Shown here piece by piece: positions 43,733 through 51,421 of a stretch of 64,000 bases of DNA. Both the position numbers and the translations under genes were made by a program. The DNA is from CBDBLK01 sp965243145 (GTDB lineage: Bacteria; Bdellovibrionota; Bacteriovoracia; Bacteriovoracales; Bacteriovoracaceae). The DNA lies in NCBI GenBank assembly GCA_965243145.1, contig CBDEUB010000002.1, positions 1,984,001 through 2,048,000 on the forward strand, in the 5' to 3' direction. The notes beneath the pieces are model-generated. The model worked only from the letters and a program-made list of their open reading frames with translations, was not told the DNA's origin and made no database searches. Within the stretch, counting starts at the first letter, position 1. Every line of letters begins with the position of its first letter.

Positions 43733-45052
43733 GTGAAAGTTTCCATTGTTGGAACAGGTTATGTCGGTTTGGTGAGCGGGGCCTGTTTGGCCCAGATGGG
43801 GCATAGCGTTTGTTGCATTGATAGAGTGCCCGAAAAAATAAATCAACTGCAAAATGGCCAGTCTCCCATTTACGAGGCGGGATTGGAGGAACTTCTCGAA
43901 CACAATCTTGGTGGGGGCCGTTTGAAATTCGCCTTGGACTACGAATCTTGCCGTGATGCCCAAGTCATTTTTCTGGTGGTGGCGACGCCTTCCGGTGAAG
44001 GTGGCCAGGCCAACCTCGATTTTCTGAAAAGTGCCGCCGCTACTGTGGCCCCCTATTTATCCGATGGTGCATTAGTGGTGATCAAGTCCACCGTGCCTTT
44101 GGGAACCAGTTCTTTAATCAAGCAACTTATTGCTTCAAAAACGGATAAGCGTTTTTTCCTGGTGAATAATCCCGAATTTTTGCGAGAGGGAAGAGCGGTC
44201 GAGGATTTTATGTCTCCCGATCGCATAATTGTGGGTTTTGAGGAAACTTCTGCATGTGAAATGATGGGCGAATTGTACGCCCCCTGGATTAAAAGAGGTT
44301 ACAAGGTTTATTACATGGATTACTTTTCCGCCGAAATGGCCAAATATGCATCCAATTGTTTTTTGGCCTGTAAAATTTCTTTTGTCAATGAAATCGCCAG
44401 ATTGTGCGATTTGGTGGGGGCCGATATTGAACAAGTGTGCCGGGGAATGGCCTCCGACCCGAGAATTGGCGAGCACTTTCTGCGCCCTGGCCCGGGATAT
44501 GGAGGTTCCTGTTTTCCCAAAGATGTGGGGGCCTTGTTGCATACGGCGCGGGAGTGCGGGACAGAACTTCACATGGCCCAGGCGGCCCAAAAGGCCAATC
44601 GGGCGCAAAAACTTTATATTTTTGAAAAGATCAAAAGTTTTTTTCATGGCCATTTAAAAGGTAAAACTCTGGCCTTTTGGGGAGTGGCCTTTAAGGCCAA
44701 CACTGACGACATTAGAGAATCGGCGGCCATTGATCTGGCCGTGGCCCTCATCGAAGGGGGTGTGCAAATCAAGATTTATGATCCGGTGGCCAGCGACAAT
44801 TTTCTGAAGGCCAAAGCATTGGCCAGTCATCTTAAAAGTATTCAAAAATGTGGTAGTATGTATAGCTGTTTAAAGGGGTGTGACGGACTGGTGATCATGA
44901 CCGAGTGGGAAGAGTTTAAAAATCCCGATTTTTCCACTCTCAAAAAAGACCTTGCGAACCCGGCCATTTTTGATGCTAGAAATTTGTTGGTGACCACAGA
45001 AGTTTTGCAGGCCGGCCTTAAATACTTGGCGGTAGGAAGAAAAATAAGCTAG
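43733..45052 (+). CDS. ugd: UDP-glucose 6-dehydrogenase
   Basis: The 439-residue protein starts at GTG 43733 behind GAGGAAA. It has the NAD-binding Rossmann start VSIVGTGYVGLVSGACLA, the catalytic Cys loop GPGYGGSCFPKD, the hinge ASNCFLACKISFVNE and the C-terminal NDIRESAA-like ANTDDIRESAAIDL. It oxidises UDP-glucose to UDP-glucuronate for surface polysaccharide or lipid modification. Neighbouring glycan genes support that role. Confidence 0.96.
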   Translation: MKVSIVGTGYVGLVSGACLAQMGHSVCCIDRVPEKINQLQNGQSPIYEAGLEELLEHNLGGGRLKFALDYESCRDAQVIFLVVATPSGEGGQANLDFLKSAAATVAPYLSDGALVVIKSTVPLGTSSLIKQLIASKTDKRFFLVNNPEFLREGRAVEDFMSPDRIIVGFEETSACEMMGELYAPWIKRGYKVYYMDYFSAEMAKYASNCFLACKISFVNEIARLCDLVGADIEQVCRGMASDPRIGEHFLRPGPGYGGSCFPKDVGALLHTARECGTELHMAQAAQKANRAQKLYIFEKIKSFFHGHLKGKTLAFWGVAFKANTDDIRESAAIDLAVALIEGGVQIKIYDPVASDNFLKAKALASHLKSIQKCGSMYSCLKGCDGLVIMTEWEEFKNPDFSTLKKDLANPAIFDARNLLVTTEVLQAGLKYLAVGRKIS

Positions 45053-45077
45053 GTAATACACTTGTAGAGGGGCCTTA

Positions 45078-45863
45078 ATGCGTATTGCTGTTTTTCAACT
45101 TTGCAGTCAGATCGATCCCGCCTGCAATATGCCCAAGATAGAGCGGGCGGCCGAAGCGGTGAAGGCCCAAGGGGCCAAAGCACTCTTTTTGCCCGAATGT
45201 TTTTATTCCATGAGCGATGGCCTAACTCCGACTCCCCATTTGGTGAGCGAGGGCAATGAGGCCTTTCAAGAAATTCAAGATATTGCCTTGAAAAACCAAA
45301 TATATTTATTGGGTGGCAGTGTTGCCTATGATCGGGAAGGTGTGGTGGTCAACCGCGCCCTCAACTTTAATTCCCAAGGGGAATTGATTTCTTTTTATGA
45401 TAAGGCACACCTTTTCTCCTGCGATTTTGTCAAAAATGGCGAGCGCAAGCAGATTGACGAGGGCAAGATTTACCAGAGGGGAAAAACATTGGCCCTCGAC
45501 CAAATTGGCCCACTGAAAATTGGTTACGGTATTTGCTTTGATTTGAGGTTTCCGGCCCAAAGCTGGGAACTGGCCGAGAGAGGGGCCAACCTCTTGACTT
45601 ATGCCAGTGCATTCACTGTGCCCACCGGCAGGGCGCACTGGCACACTTTATTGCGGGCGCGCGCTATTGAAGGGCAGTGTTTTGTCGTCGCTGCCGCTCA
45701 ATGGGGAGTGCACAATTCGCGCTTGAAGAGTTTTGGACATTCGTTGGTAGTTGACCCTTGGGGGGAAGTCCTGAGTGATTTGGGCGAAGGAGAAAAGTGG
45801 GAACTGGTGGACTTAGATTTGAATCGGGCCGAAGAAGTACGCCGTCAAATCAAAATTTTGTAA
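45078..45863 (+). CDS. Carbon-nitrogen hydrolase (Nit/omega-amidase type)
   Basis: The 261-residue protein has the nitrilase-superfamily triad in order: Glu in FLPECFYS, Lys in SFYDKAHLFSCD and Cys in IGYGICFDLRFP. The sequence around the Cys and the ending match omega-amidase/Nit2 and deaminated-glutathione amidase better than nitrilases. It hydrolyses small amides. It is 25 bases downstream of ugd, and the stop codon abuts the inverted copy of the structured repeat. Confidence 0.9.
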   Translation: MRIAVFQLCSQIDPACNMPKIERAAEAVKAQGAKALFLPECFYSMSDGLTPTPHLVSEGNEAFQEIQDIALKNQIYLLGGSVAYDREGVVVNRALNFNSQGELISFYDKAHLFSCDFVKNGERKQIDEGKIYQRGKTLALDQIGPLKIGYGICFDLRFPAQSWELAERGANLLTYASAFTVPTGRAHWHTLLRARAIEGQCFVVAAAQWGVHNSRLKSFGHSLVVDPWGEVLSDLGEGEKWELVDLDLNRAEEVRRQIKIL

Positions 45864-45982
45864 CTGCTCACACTTCAGGCCATCTTGTGAGTCAGCGACC
45901 CCATCGCTCCCTGCGATGTGCTTTGAGCACACCTCAGTCGCTCTGTCTCGCTTCCCCCCAATCTGACCTAAATTGTGACCAG
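45864..45982 (-). repeat. Structured interspersed repeat, copy B (inverted)
   Basis: Minus-strand copy of the element at 38478-38594. Ends pair (TCACA with TGTGA, AGGTCA with TGGCCT). In the inner arm GGTGTGC-loop-GCACATC one C-G pair of copy A has become T-A, a change of both partners, and another has become G-T. It lies about 90 bases downstream of the minus-strand gene at 46070-47191, again just after a gene end in the same orientation, and it touches the stop of the amidase gene. Confidence 0.7.
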
Positions 45983-46069
45983 TTACCCTGCTCTTATCAT
46001 AATTTTTCTTTAGGGTATGAGGAATTGCAAAATCCTTTAGGGCCTGAGTTCCCACTCACCCCGTCATCG

Positions 46070-47191
46070 CTAGTTTGAAATAATAAACCTATCCATAAGT
46101 GTTCTAATTAACTTCTGCCTTTGGGCCGGTTCGACGGCCAAAATTCTGGGGTCTTCGGAAAAGACGAAGTGAAACCCGTAAAGAGGCACTCCATCGACTT
46201 GTTTCCTCAATTGGATGTTGGGGCGGATGAGAAGTTCGTTCCACACTGTGCGGACATCACTCCAGTAAGGTGCTGTTTTATTCCAGTAGTCTTCACCGGC
46301 ACTCCAATCAAAACTTTTAATTCGCCGGTAGGTATTTTGCCCTATTTCGCGTGAGGAAAATTGTCCGTTGAACTCGCCGTTGAGGAGGGCATTTTTGTGT
46401 TTGAAGGCATTTTGTTCGTGATACCAGGTGTTTGGTGTCAAAATCAAGGTTTCTCTACCCATCAGGAGTTTATAGTCATCTCTGACGGAAAATTCTCTGC
46501 GGGGCAGAGGGCGCGACATGGTGTCGGTTTCAAAGACGGATGCTGAAGAATAATGCTTCCATTCTCCTACACCCGTGTAACGGGGGGAATCGTCCACTTG
46601 AAAAACGCTCCAAACCCACTGGCCTTGCCTTTCGTTTTCGTCGAGGGGAACCTTATTCCAACGGTTGTCACCCTGATAGACAAATCTCGAATCACCTTCC
46701 CATTGCCAGTCCTGACGCCAGTGTTTGGTCACCATGGGGCCATGAACTTGGTCACCGTCTTGGAAAAACATGACCAGAATGTGTTGAAGAGAGATAAAAT
46801 CTTCCCGATTTTCGATAACCCTGACAAATTCTGTGGCCTTGCTGATATAGGGAATATCCAACGCCCTTGAGGTATTCATTAAAAAGGCCTCAATAAACTC
46901 AAACTGGACTTCGTAGTTTCCCGCCAGGGCGAGAATGGCCCTGCGATCCCGTTCGTAGTCGGTAATGCCGCCTTGGTGGAGATCGACCCAGCTGGAGGGG
47001 ATAGAATTGTCGTAGGTGACTGCGGGGCCGATGGTTGATCCGCCTCGGGCCTTTTGGGTACTTCCCCTAGTAAAGGTGCGGCCATCCTCCCGTTGTTGTG
47101 AGGGTGATGGAGTTTGTTGCTCGGCCCGTGGGCCATTGATCATCGTCAGGATTGTGAAAAGCGTGACATAAACCATTTTTGTCCATTGCAT
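46070..47191 (-). CDS. Secreted uncharacterised protein (DUF6607-like)
   Basis: The 373-residue product has a signal peptide (about 1-23; GGAGG before the ATG), a Ser/Gln-rich low-complexity stretch and a domain with DRRAILALAGNYEVQFEFIE, MVTKHWRQDWQWEG and WNKTAPYWSDVRTVWNELL. These segments recall the uncharacterised DUF6607 family of exported proteins; I am fairly but not fully sure. No catalytic site is evident. The function is unknown. Confidence 0.6.
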   Translation of the reverse strand: MQWTKMVYVTLFTILTMINGPRAEQQTPSPSQQREDGRTFTRGSTQKARGGSTIGPAVTYDNSIPSSWVDLHQGGITDYERDRRAILALAGNYEVQFEFIEAFLMNTSRALDIPYISKATEFVRVIENREDFISLQHILVMFFQDGDQVHGPMVTKHWRQDWQWEGDSRFVYQGDNRWNKVPLDENERQGQWVWSVFQVDDSPRYTGVGEWKHYSSASVFETDTMSRPLPRREFSVRDDYKLLMGRETLILTPNTWYHEQNAFKHKNALLNGEFNGQFSSREIGQNTYRRIKSFDWSAGEDYWNKTAPYWSDVRTVWNELLIRPNIQLRKQVDGVPLYGFHFVFSEDPRILAVEPAQRQKLIRTLMDRFIISN

Positions 47192-47308
47192 GGGAAGTTC
47201 CTCCTTTGCGGTTTAAGAAGAGGCCAGAACACCATGCCCATGAATGTCTGTCAAGTTTAAAGTGGGGGAAATTTAGTTTTAAACTGTTTAAGTCGGAAAC
47301 TTGGGCCT

Positions 47309-47626
47309 TTAATTTTTGGGAGGCCTGGTCTTTTTGTATTTCGCATTATGAAGTTTGACAAGGGAGTAGGCCACTTCAGCAATGGCCTGGAGAACTTCAT
47401 TATTTTCGATGGAAGAAATAAATGAAATAAGTTCATTCCTGGTTTTGACATGTTCGTGAATGTCACCATATGTAATTTTGAGGTTCATAAGGGGTTCTAT
47501 ATCAAATCCCGATTCTATGAGGTAAGACCAAAAAGTGTTGAAAGAAGGGTCGCTTCTACCGTTGACAAATGAGCTTATAAAATTGTTCCCCTTGCCCATG
47601 ATTTCGGCGAGTTTTTTAGTGTTCAA
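47309..47626 (-). CDS. Helix-turn-helix (Cro/CI-like) regulator
   Basis: From TTG 47626 the product has 105 residues. KKLAEIMGKGNNFISSFVNGRSDPS reads as an XRE-type helix-turn-helix, followed by a helical C-terminal part (FISSIENNEVLQAIAEVAYSLV). The same frame is open about 125 bases further upstream with protein-like sequence (FARFIINQTNKIR) but contains no ATG, GTG or TTG there, so the N-terminus may be longer with a rare start, or a frameshift removed it. It is divergent from the gene at 47897 across an AT-rich spacer. Confidence 0.6.
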   Translation of the reverse strand: MNTKKLAEIMGKGNNFISSFVNGRSDPSFNTFWSYLIESGFDIEPLMNLKITYGDIHEHVKTRNELISFISSIENNEVLQAIAEVAYSLVKLHNAKYKKTRPPKN

Positions 47627-47769
47627 ATGAGACGAGCGTTTTCGTTCTTCCTCGACTGATTTCCAAAACCTAAGTTTAATGGCCCTTATTTTGTTGGTTT
47701 GATTAATGATAAACCTCGCAAATTGATCAGTTTCATATATTAAACAAGAATATCAAGGCCATTAACTCG

Positions 47770-47799
47770 TATTAATAGTGCTATATTTGCTATTAAATA
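47770..47799. promoter_or_regulatory. AT-rich inverted repeat between the HTH regulator and the next gene
   Basis: TATTAATAG (47770-47778) and CTATTAAATA (47790-47799) form an imperfect inverted repeat in the 270-base spacer between two divergent genes. Such spacers often hold the operator of the adjacent regulator. The surrounding bases are very AT-rich, so chance similarity is possible. Confidence 0.3.
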
Positions 47800-47896
47800 T
47801 TATTAATTATCATTAAATAGTTCTATCAAATCTATATTTATGCTTTTATACTATAAAATAGAAATAGAGCGTTTAATTGATGACATGGAGGCCACG

Positions 47897-48331
47897 ATGG
47901 AATCAGAGAATGATCTGCGGGAACAAAATCGGAAGAAAGCGATTCAGGTCATCGAACAAGCGCTGGAGACACTGGAGTTTGATTTCCAAACTTTTCAAAG
48001 CATTGTCGGGGATAGTATCACCATTGGCCAAACTCCCGAGGGCCATCTCACTATCAATTATGCTCTTGGAATAGAATTGGTGAATATCCTCAGACTGCTC
48101 CACCTCAATTCTTCCCATTTGAGTGAAGGTTATGATCGGGAAAAGCATTTGGCAGTCATTTCCCATGCTATTGAGAGAAAGGAATTTCATTATAAAAGGG
48201 GGAAATTGGTTAGGGCCGCCTGGAAGAATTTTAAACGCGAACGCTGGAAGTCCGAGGCCAAACTTATGGGTTTTAGATTGCGGTGGAGGATCAGGATCAG
48301 GCGCTGGTTTTCAGAGACATTGGGTTGGTGA
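47897..48331 (+). CDS. Uncharacterised basic protein
   Basis: ATG 47897 (GGAGG 5 bases before) gives 144 residues; the frame is open from 47840. The N-terminal two thirds is acidic and helical (ENDLREQNRKKAIQVIEQAL), the C-terminus is rich in Arg, Lys and Trp (FRLRWRIRIRRWFSETLGW). There is no family I recognise. A nucleic-acid-binding or membrane-interacting tail is possible. It lies divergent from the HTH gene. Confidence 0.55.
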   Translation: MESENDLREQNRKKAIQVIEQALETLEFDFQTFQSIVGDSITIGQTPEGHLTINYALGIELVNILRLLHLNSSHLSEGYDREKHLAVISHAIERKEFHYKRGKLVRAAWKNFKRERWKSEAKLMGFRLRWRIRIRRWFSETLGW

Positions 48332-48336
48332 ACTTC

Positions 48337-48564
48337 TCAATCTTTTGCTTTAAGTATTTCGGCAATGAGGGCCGCCGCTTTTTTGACATTGTGATCATCA
48401 TTTTTAAATTTTTCGATGAACTTTTTTTGTAACATTTCAACCGTCATCTTTTCCATAGATTTTTCAGTGGCCCCACTTGGTTTGTGTTTGGCCATCTTCA
48501 CCCTTTGGCCATTCTTGTATTGGAAAAGGGAGAGTAGCTTTTTATCCGGCCTTGGTTTTTTCAT
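48337..48564 (-). CDS. Small lysine-rich protein
   Basis: ATG 48564 gives 75 residues, starting MKKPRPDKKLLSLFQY and including MEKMTVEMLQKKFIEKF. It overlaps the 3' end of the small gene upstream by 23 bases, so it belongs to a two-gene unit. No function is known. The frame extends to 48642 but this would lie fully inside the neighbour. Confidence 0.5.
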   Translation of the reverse strand: MKKPRPDKKLLSLFQYKNGQRVKMAKHKPSGATEKSMEKMTVEMLQKKFIEKFKNDDHNVKKAAALIAEILKAKD

Positions 48565-48742
48565 GGCAGTAGGCAACTTTTTCTGACTCTTGTTCGATGA
48601 TATTGTAGAGTTCAATTTGGCCAGAGTGTGGATTGACACCACGGGGGAGTGCTGTGTAGAAAATCTCCTTATCTATTTCCGTGAAAGCGTACCAGGTATT
48701 TCCCAGTTTTTGAAAAAGAACTTCTCGTTTTGCATCGGCCAT
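48542..48742 (-). CDS. Small uncharacterised protein
   Basis: The 66-residue product from ATG 48742 has a strong ribosome site (AGGAGG, 7 bases). The sequence begins MADAKREVLFQKLGNTWYAF and contains NPHSGQIELYNIIEQESEK. It has the look of a short cytosolic protein of unknown function. It is the first gene of a small operon next to the insertion sequence. Confidence 0.6.
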   Translation of the reverse strand: MADAKREVLFQKLGNTWYAFTEIDKEIFYTALPRGVNPHSGQIELYNIIEQESEKVAYCHEKTKAG

Positions 48743-48900
48743 AGGTATTCCTCCTGAATAAAACCGGAGGTTTCCCTTCCTTGAGAAACCTCTCTAGTTC
48801 TTTCCTTGTCGTCAGGGGGAAAAAAATCTTTAAGAGCAAAGGCGACCACGGCCCCATGGAGAAATTTTGCCCCTTAATGTTTGACTTTTAAACAGAAATA

Positions 48901-48914
48901 ATGGATGACCGCCC
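48901..48914 (+). repeat. Left subterminal inverted repeat of the IS
   Basis: ATGGATGACCGCCC, exact complement of the repeat at 50335-50348. True element ends in this family lie a few bases outside such repeats, so the exact boundaries are uncertain. Confidence 0.85.
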
Positions 48915-48940
48915 TTTTTAACCGGGGACTGGTTACCCCA

Positions 48941-48969
48941 TGTAAAAGTCTGAATAATGGACTTTTACA
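48941..48969 (+). other. Hairpin in the left end of the IS
   Basis: TGTAAAAGTC and GACTTTTACA form a perfect 10-bp stem with a 9-base loop, ending 23 bases before the recombinase ATG. Such leader hairpins can block transcription or translation entering from outside. Confidence 0.6.
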
Positions 48970-48992
48970 AACCCAAAAGGAGGGCCATCCAA

Positions 48993-50099
48993 ATGAAAAA
49001 TGTACTTTATGTGGGATTAGATGTCGACGACAAGTCTTTTCACGGAGGGGGATTCTGTGAAGCAACAGGAGAAACTTTGGAATTTAAATGCAAGGCAACA
49101 AACGCCAAATTACTGGGAAAACTCAAAAAACTCGAAGGCCAAGGATTTCAGTTGAAAACCTGCCATGAAGCAAGTTACATGGGCAATTCCCTTCACCGCT
49201 ATTTAATCTCCAAGGGGATCGATAGCACGATCATTGCGCCTTCGATGATTCCCGAGTTAGCGAGCGGACGGGTGAAAACCGATCGAGTCGATAGCAACAA
49301 ACTTGCCAAGTATTTTGCAAAAGGACTTTTAACGCCCGTTTATATTCCTGACAAAGTTGACGAACAGGCCAGAGACATTATCCGCTCCCGTAGATTTTTT
49401 GTTGAGCAACGAAAATCTCTAAAAAATCACATTGTATCGACTTTAAAGCGATACGGACTCAAATATAATGAAGGCGGGGAAAACAAGTCATATTGGACAA
49501 TTTCGCATATGGCGTGGATTCGCAGGGAAATAAAAACTTTGGACGACTCAGGCAGGATAAATCTGGAATTTCTTCTTGGGCAATGTGAAAGGATGAATGA
49601 CTGTATTGAGGAATACGATAAAAAAATCGAAGAATTGTCGGAACTGAAAAGGTATAAAAAGAAAAAAAATGCTCTTACTTGTTTTAGAGGTATAAGCACT
49701 TTTTCTGCAATGGCGTTGATAACGGAGATTGGAGATATTGAAAGATTTTCCCACCCATCGAAACTTGTTTCGTACGCTGGCCTGGATGTCAGTGAATACA
49801 GTTCTGGTGGAAAGGAAAAGAAATTTGGAATAACAAAAATGGGGAATCGTTGGATAAGAACGACGATTGTTGAAAGCAGTCAATTCTCGGGGCGGATATG
49901 CCAGATAAGCAAAAGATTAAAAGAGGCCAGGAAAGGCCAATCGAAAGCAATAGTTGCCATTGCGGATAAATGCATGAAGAGACTACGAAAAAAATCTGTA
50001 AGACTTCAAAATATGAACAAACATAGCAATAAAGTGAAAGTTGCCTGTGCAAGAGAGCACCTGTGTTTTGTCTGGGAGGCACTCAACGCAGCGGCCTGA
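48993..50099 (+). CDS. IS110-family DEDD recombinase (transposase)
   Basis: ATG 48993 behind GGAGG gives 368 residues. The N-terminal RuvC-like domain starts VLYVGLDVDDKSFHGG with the first acidic residues, has the family motif ASGRVKTDRVDSNKLAKYF and a coiled region; the C-terminal transposase_20 domain has CFRGISTFSAMALITEIG and SYAGLDVSEYSSGG with the catalytic Ser, and a conserved tail. These enzymes recombine DNA guided by a non-coding bridge RNA. The gene appears intact. The frame is open to 48957 but that adds no family sequence. Confidence 0.93.
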   Translation: MKNVLYVGLDVDDKSFHGGGFCEATGETLEFKCKATNAKLLGKLKKLEGQGFQLKTCHEASYMGNSLHRYLISKGIDSTIIAPSMIPELASGRVKTDRVDSNKLAKYFAKGLLTPVYIPDKVDEQARDIIRSRRFFVEQRKSLKNHIVSTLKRYGLKYNEGGENKSYWTISHMAWIRREIKTLDDSGRINLEFLLGQCERMNDCIEEYDKKIEELSELKRYKKKKNALTCFRGISTFSAMALITEIGDIERFSHPSKLVSYAGLDVSEYSSGGKEKKFGITKMGNRWIRTTIVESSQFSGRICQISKRLKEARKGQSKAIVAIADKCMKRLRKKSVRLQNMNKHSNKVKVACAREHLCFVWEALNAAA

Positions 50100-50334
50100 A
50101 ATAATATTAACTGATGACAGTTCCGGTTTAAAGGAGAAGATAAGGATTTTTTGAGAATTTAAGAACCATGATGTGGTGAAACCCTCGGTAAAGAAGCTTG
50201 GTTAAAGTTTCCGATCACAGATAGAGGATAACACCGCTCGAACCAAGCTTAATGCGTTAACCAGCACGCGAATATGAGGTTGGAAGTCAAAGGAACTCAT
50301 AAATTTCTTAAAAAAAACGAATTTTCTTCTTGCC
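50100..50334 (+). ncRNA. Candidate bridge RNA region of the IS
   Basis: IS1111-type elements encode their bridge RNA downstream of the recombinase. This 235-base non-coding stretch has a clear fold: AAGCTTGGTT at 50194-50203 pairs perfectly with AACCAAGCTT at 50241-50250 around a 37-base loop, and GCGT/ACGC frame a small arm at about 50254-50269. The target- and donor-binding loops cannot be assigned by eye. Confidence 0.45.
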
Positions 50335-50348
50335 GGGCGGTCATCCAT
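50335..50348 (-). repeat. Right subterminal inverted repeat of the IS
   Basis: GGGCGGTCATCCAT, exact complement of the left repeat at 48901-48914. It lies 20 bases from the stop codon of the neighbouring minus-strand gene, so the insertion spared that gene. Confidence 0.85.
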
Positions 50349-50368
50349 ATGAGCTTCTTAAAGATTTT

Positions 50369-51421
50369 TTAGCGGTAAAACTGCAATCCGATTAAAAAAC
50401 TCCATTGGGCACTAAAGGGAATGGCAAAAACATCGTCACGGGGAGATCGGTTCCAACGAGCGGGTTCATTTCCGGGAGTTGAAGGCCTCAAATGGTGGGG
50501 CATGTGCATTTGAAAATGAATCCCCGCCAGGAGGTTGCCACCGGGAATTACATTCCTAAAGTGAAAGAAAGAACCCAGGCGCGGTGCCAGGGAAAGGCCG
50601 TAGAAATTTCTAAACCTGAAGCGTTCTCCTCCGCTTTTTTGGGCAATCGTGATCCGGTTGCCATGGAAACTGAGAGCACCTTGGAGGGATATTTGATAAC
50701 GATTCCTCCTCCAGATGATATAGCTCGTATAAGGCCCCACTCCGATCTGGTTTTTTATTTCCCGGGCGTTGATAGAGTTGTTGAGAACAAAATCCGATTG
50801 TGAAGTCGCAAAATGGGCCACACCTCCAAAATAAAAGCGGTTTTCTTTGTCCCAATTTGCCTTGCGGCCATAGGAGATATAAAGGCCTTTTTGCAGGCCG
50901 TATTCTTCTTGCAAAATACTGTTGGGGTAGGCGTATTTTGTTTTGAGATCAGGCCCTGTTGCGATCAGAAATTGTTGCTGTTTGTGTATTTGATCGACTA
51001 TGGGATAATCATCCGGCAAAGGTTCCCTTATGCGGTAATCGGTGGGATCGGGCCAAAAGGGGGTGATATTTTGCTCAAATTCTCGTTCGTCTCCGGTTAT
51101 CAATTTGACAAATTTGCGTACAATATAAGCATCGCGTCCGCTCTTATCAACAGTCAAATAAAAATCGAGGTGATCATTTTTTTCTTCCCATCCTATTTTG
51201 TTTAAATCTTCCAGGGAATGGGTTTGTGGCCCAAGGGGATCATCCAAGAAGTGTTTGCCGTGAATGTAAATTTTTTGTCCTTTGCGGACAGTTTGAACGA
51301 TTTTGGAAGTTAAATTGGGCCTGCGTAGAAGGTGGCCTTCCAAAACGGTGACGATCCCCTCGCCGGCGGTTGCGGGCAGACACAAGGCCAGGAAAAATGC
51401 TAGCACTACTGACTTATTCAT
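50369..51421 (-). CDS. SH3-like and outer-membrane barrel protein
   Basis: From ATG 51421 the product has about 350 residues: a signal peptide (to about residue 19), an SH3-like segment (VTVLEGHLLRRPNLTSKIVQ and KGQKIYIHGK) closed by AYIVRKFVKLI, then a C-terminal barrel of amphipathic strands ending IGLQFYR. The same layout occurs in the frameshifted gene at 26466-27382. SH3 domains of this sort may bind peptidoglycan and the barrel would anchor in the outer membrane. Its ATG overlaps the stop of the next gene (ATGA). Confidence 0.7.
   Translation of the reverse strand: MNKSVVLAFFLALCLPATAGEGIVTVLEGHLLRRPNLTSKIVQTVRKGQKIYIHGKHFLDDPLGPQTHSLEDLNKIGWEEKNDHLDFYLTVDKSGRDAYIVRKFVKLITGDEREFEQNITPFWPDPTDYRIREPLPDDYPIVDQIHKQQQFLIATGPDLKTKYAYPNSILQEEYGLQKGLYISYGRKANWDKENRFYFGGVAHFATSQSDFVLNNSINAREIKNQIGVGPYTSYIIWRRNRYQISLQGALSFHGNRITIAQKSGGERFRFRNFYGLSLAPRLGSFFHFRNVIPGGNLLAGIHFQMHMPHHLRPSTPGNEPARWNRSPRDDVFAIPFSAQWSFLIGLQFYR

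Larger units (their letters stand above)
48901..50348 (+). mobile_element. IS1111-type insertion sequence (IS110 family)
   Basis: A 1.45-kb element bounded by perfect 14-bp subterminal inverted repeats, ATGGATGACCGCCC at 48901-48914 and its complement at 50335-50348. It encodes a DEDD recombinase and has a non-coding stretch of about 235 bases between the recombinase stop and the right repeat. Subterminal repeats place it in the IS1111 branch. Its GGCC density (7 in 1,448 bases) is about a quarter of that in the chromosomal genes, so it arrived recently. No target-site duplication is expected for this family. Confidence 0.85.
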
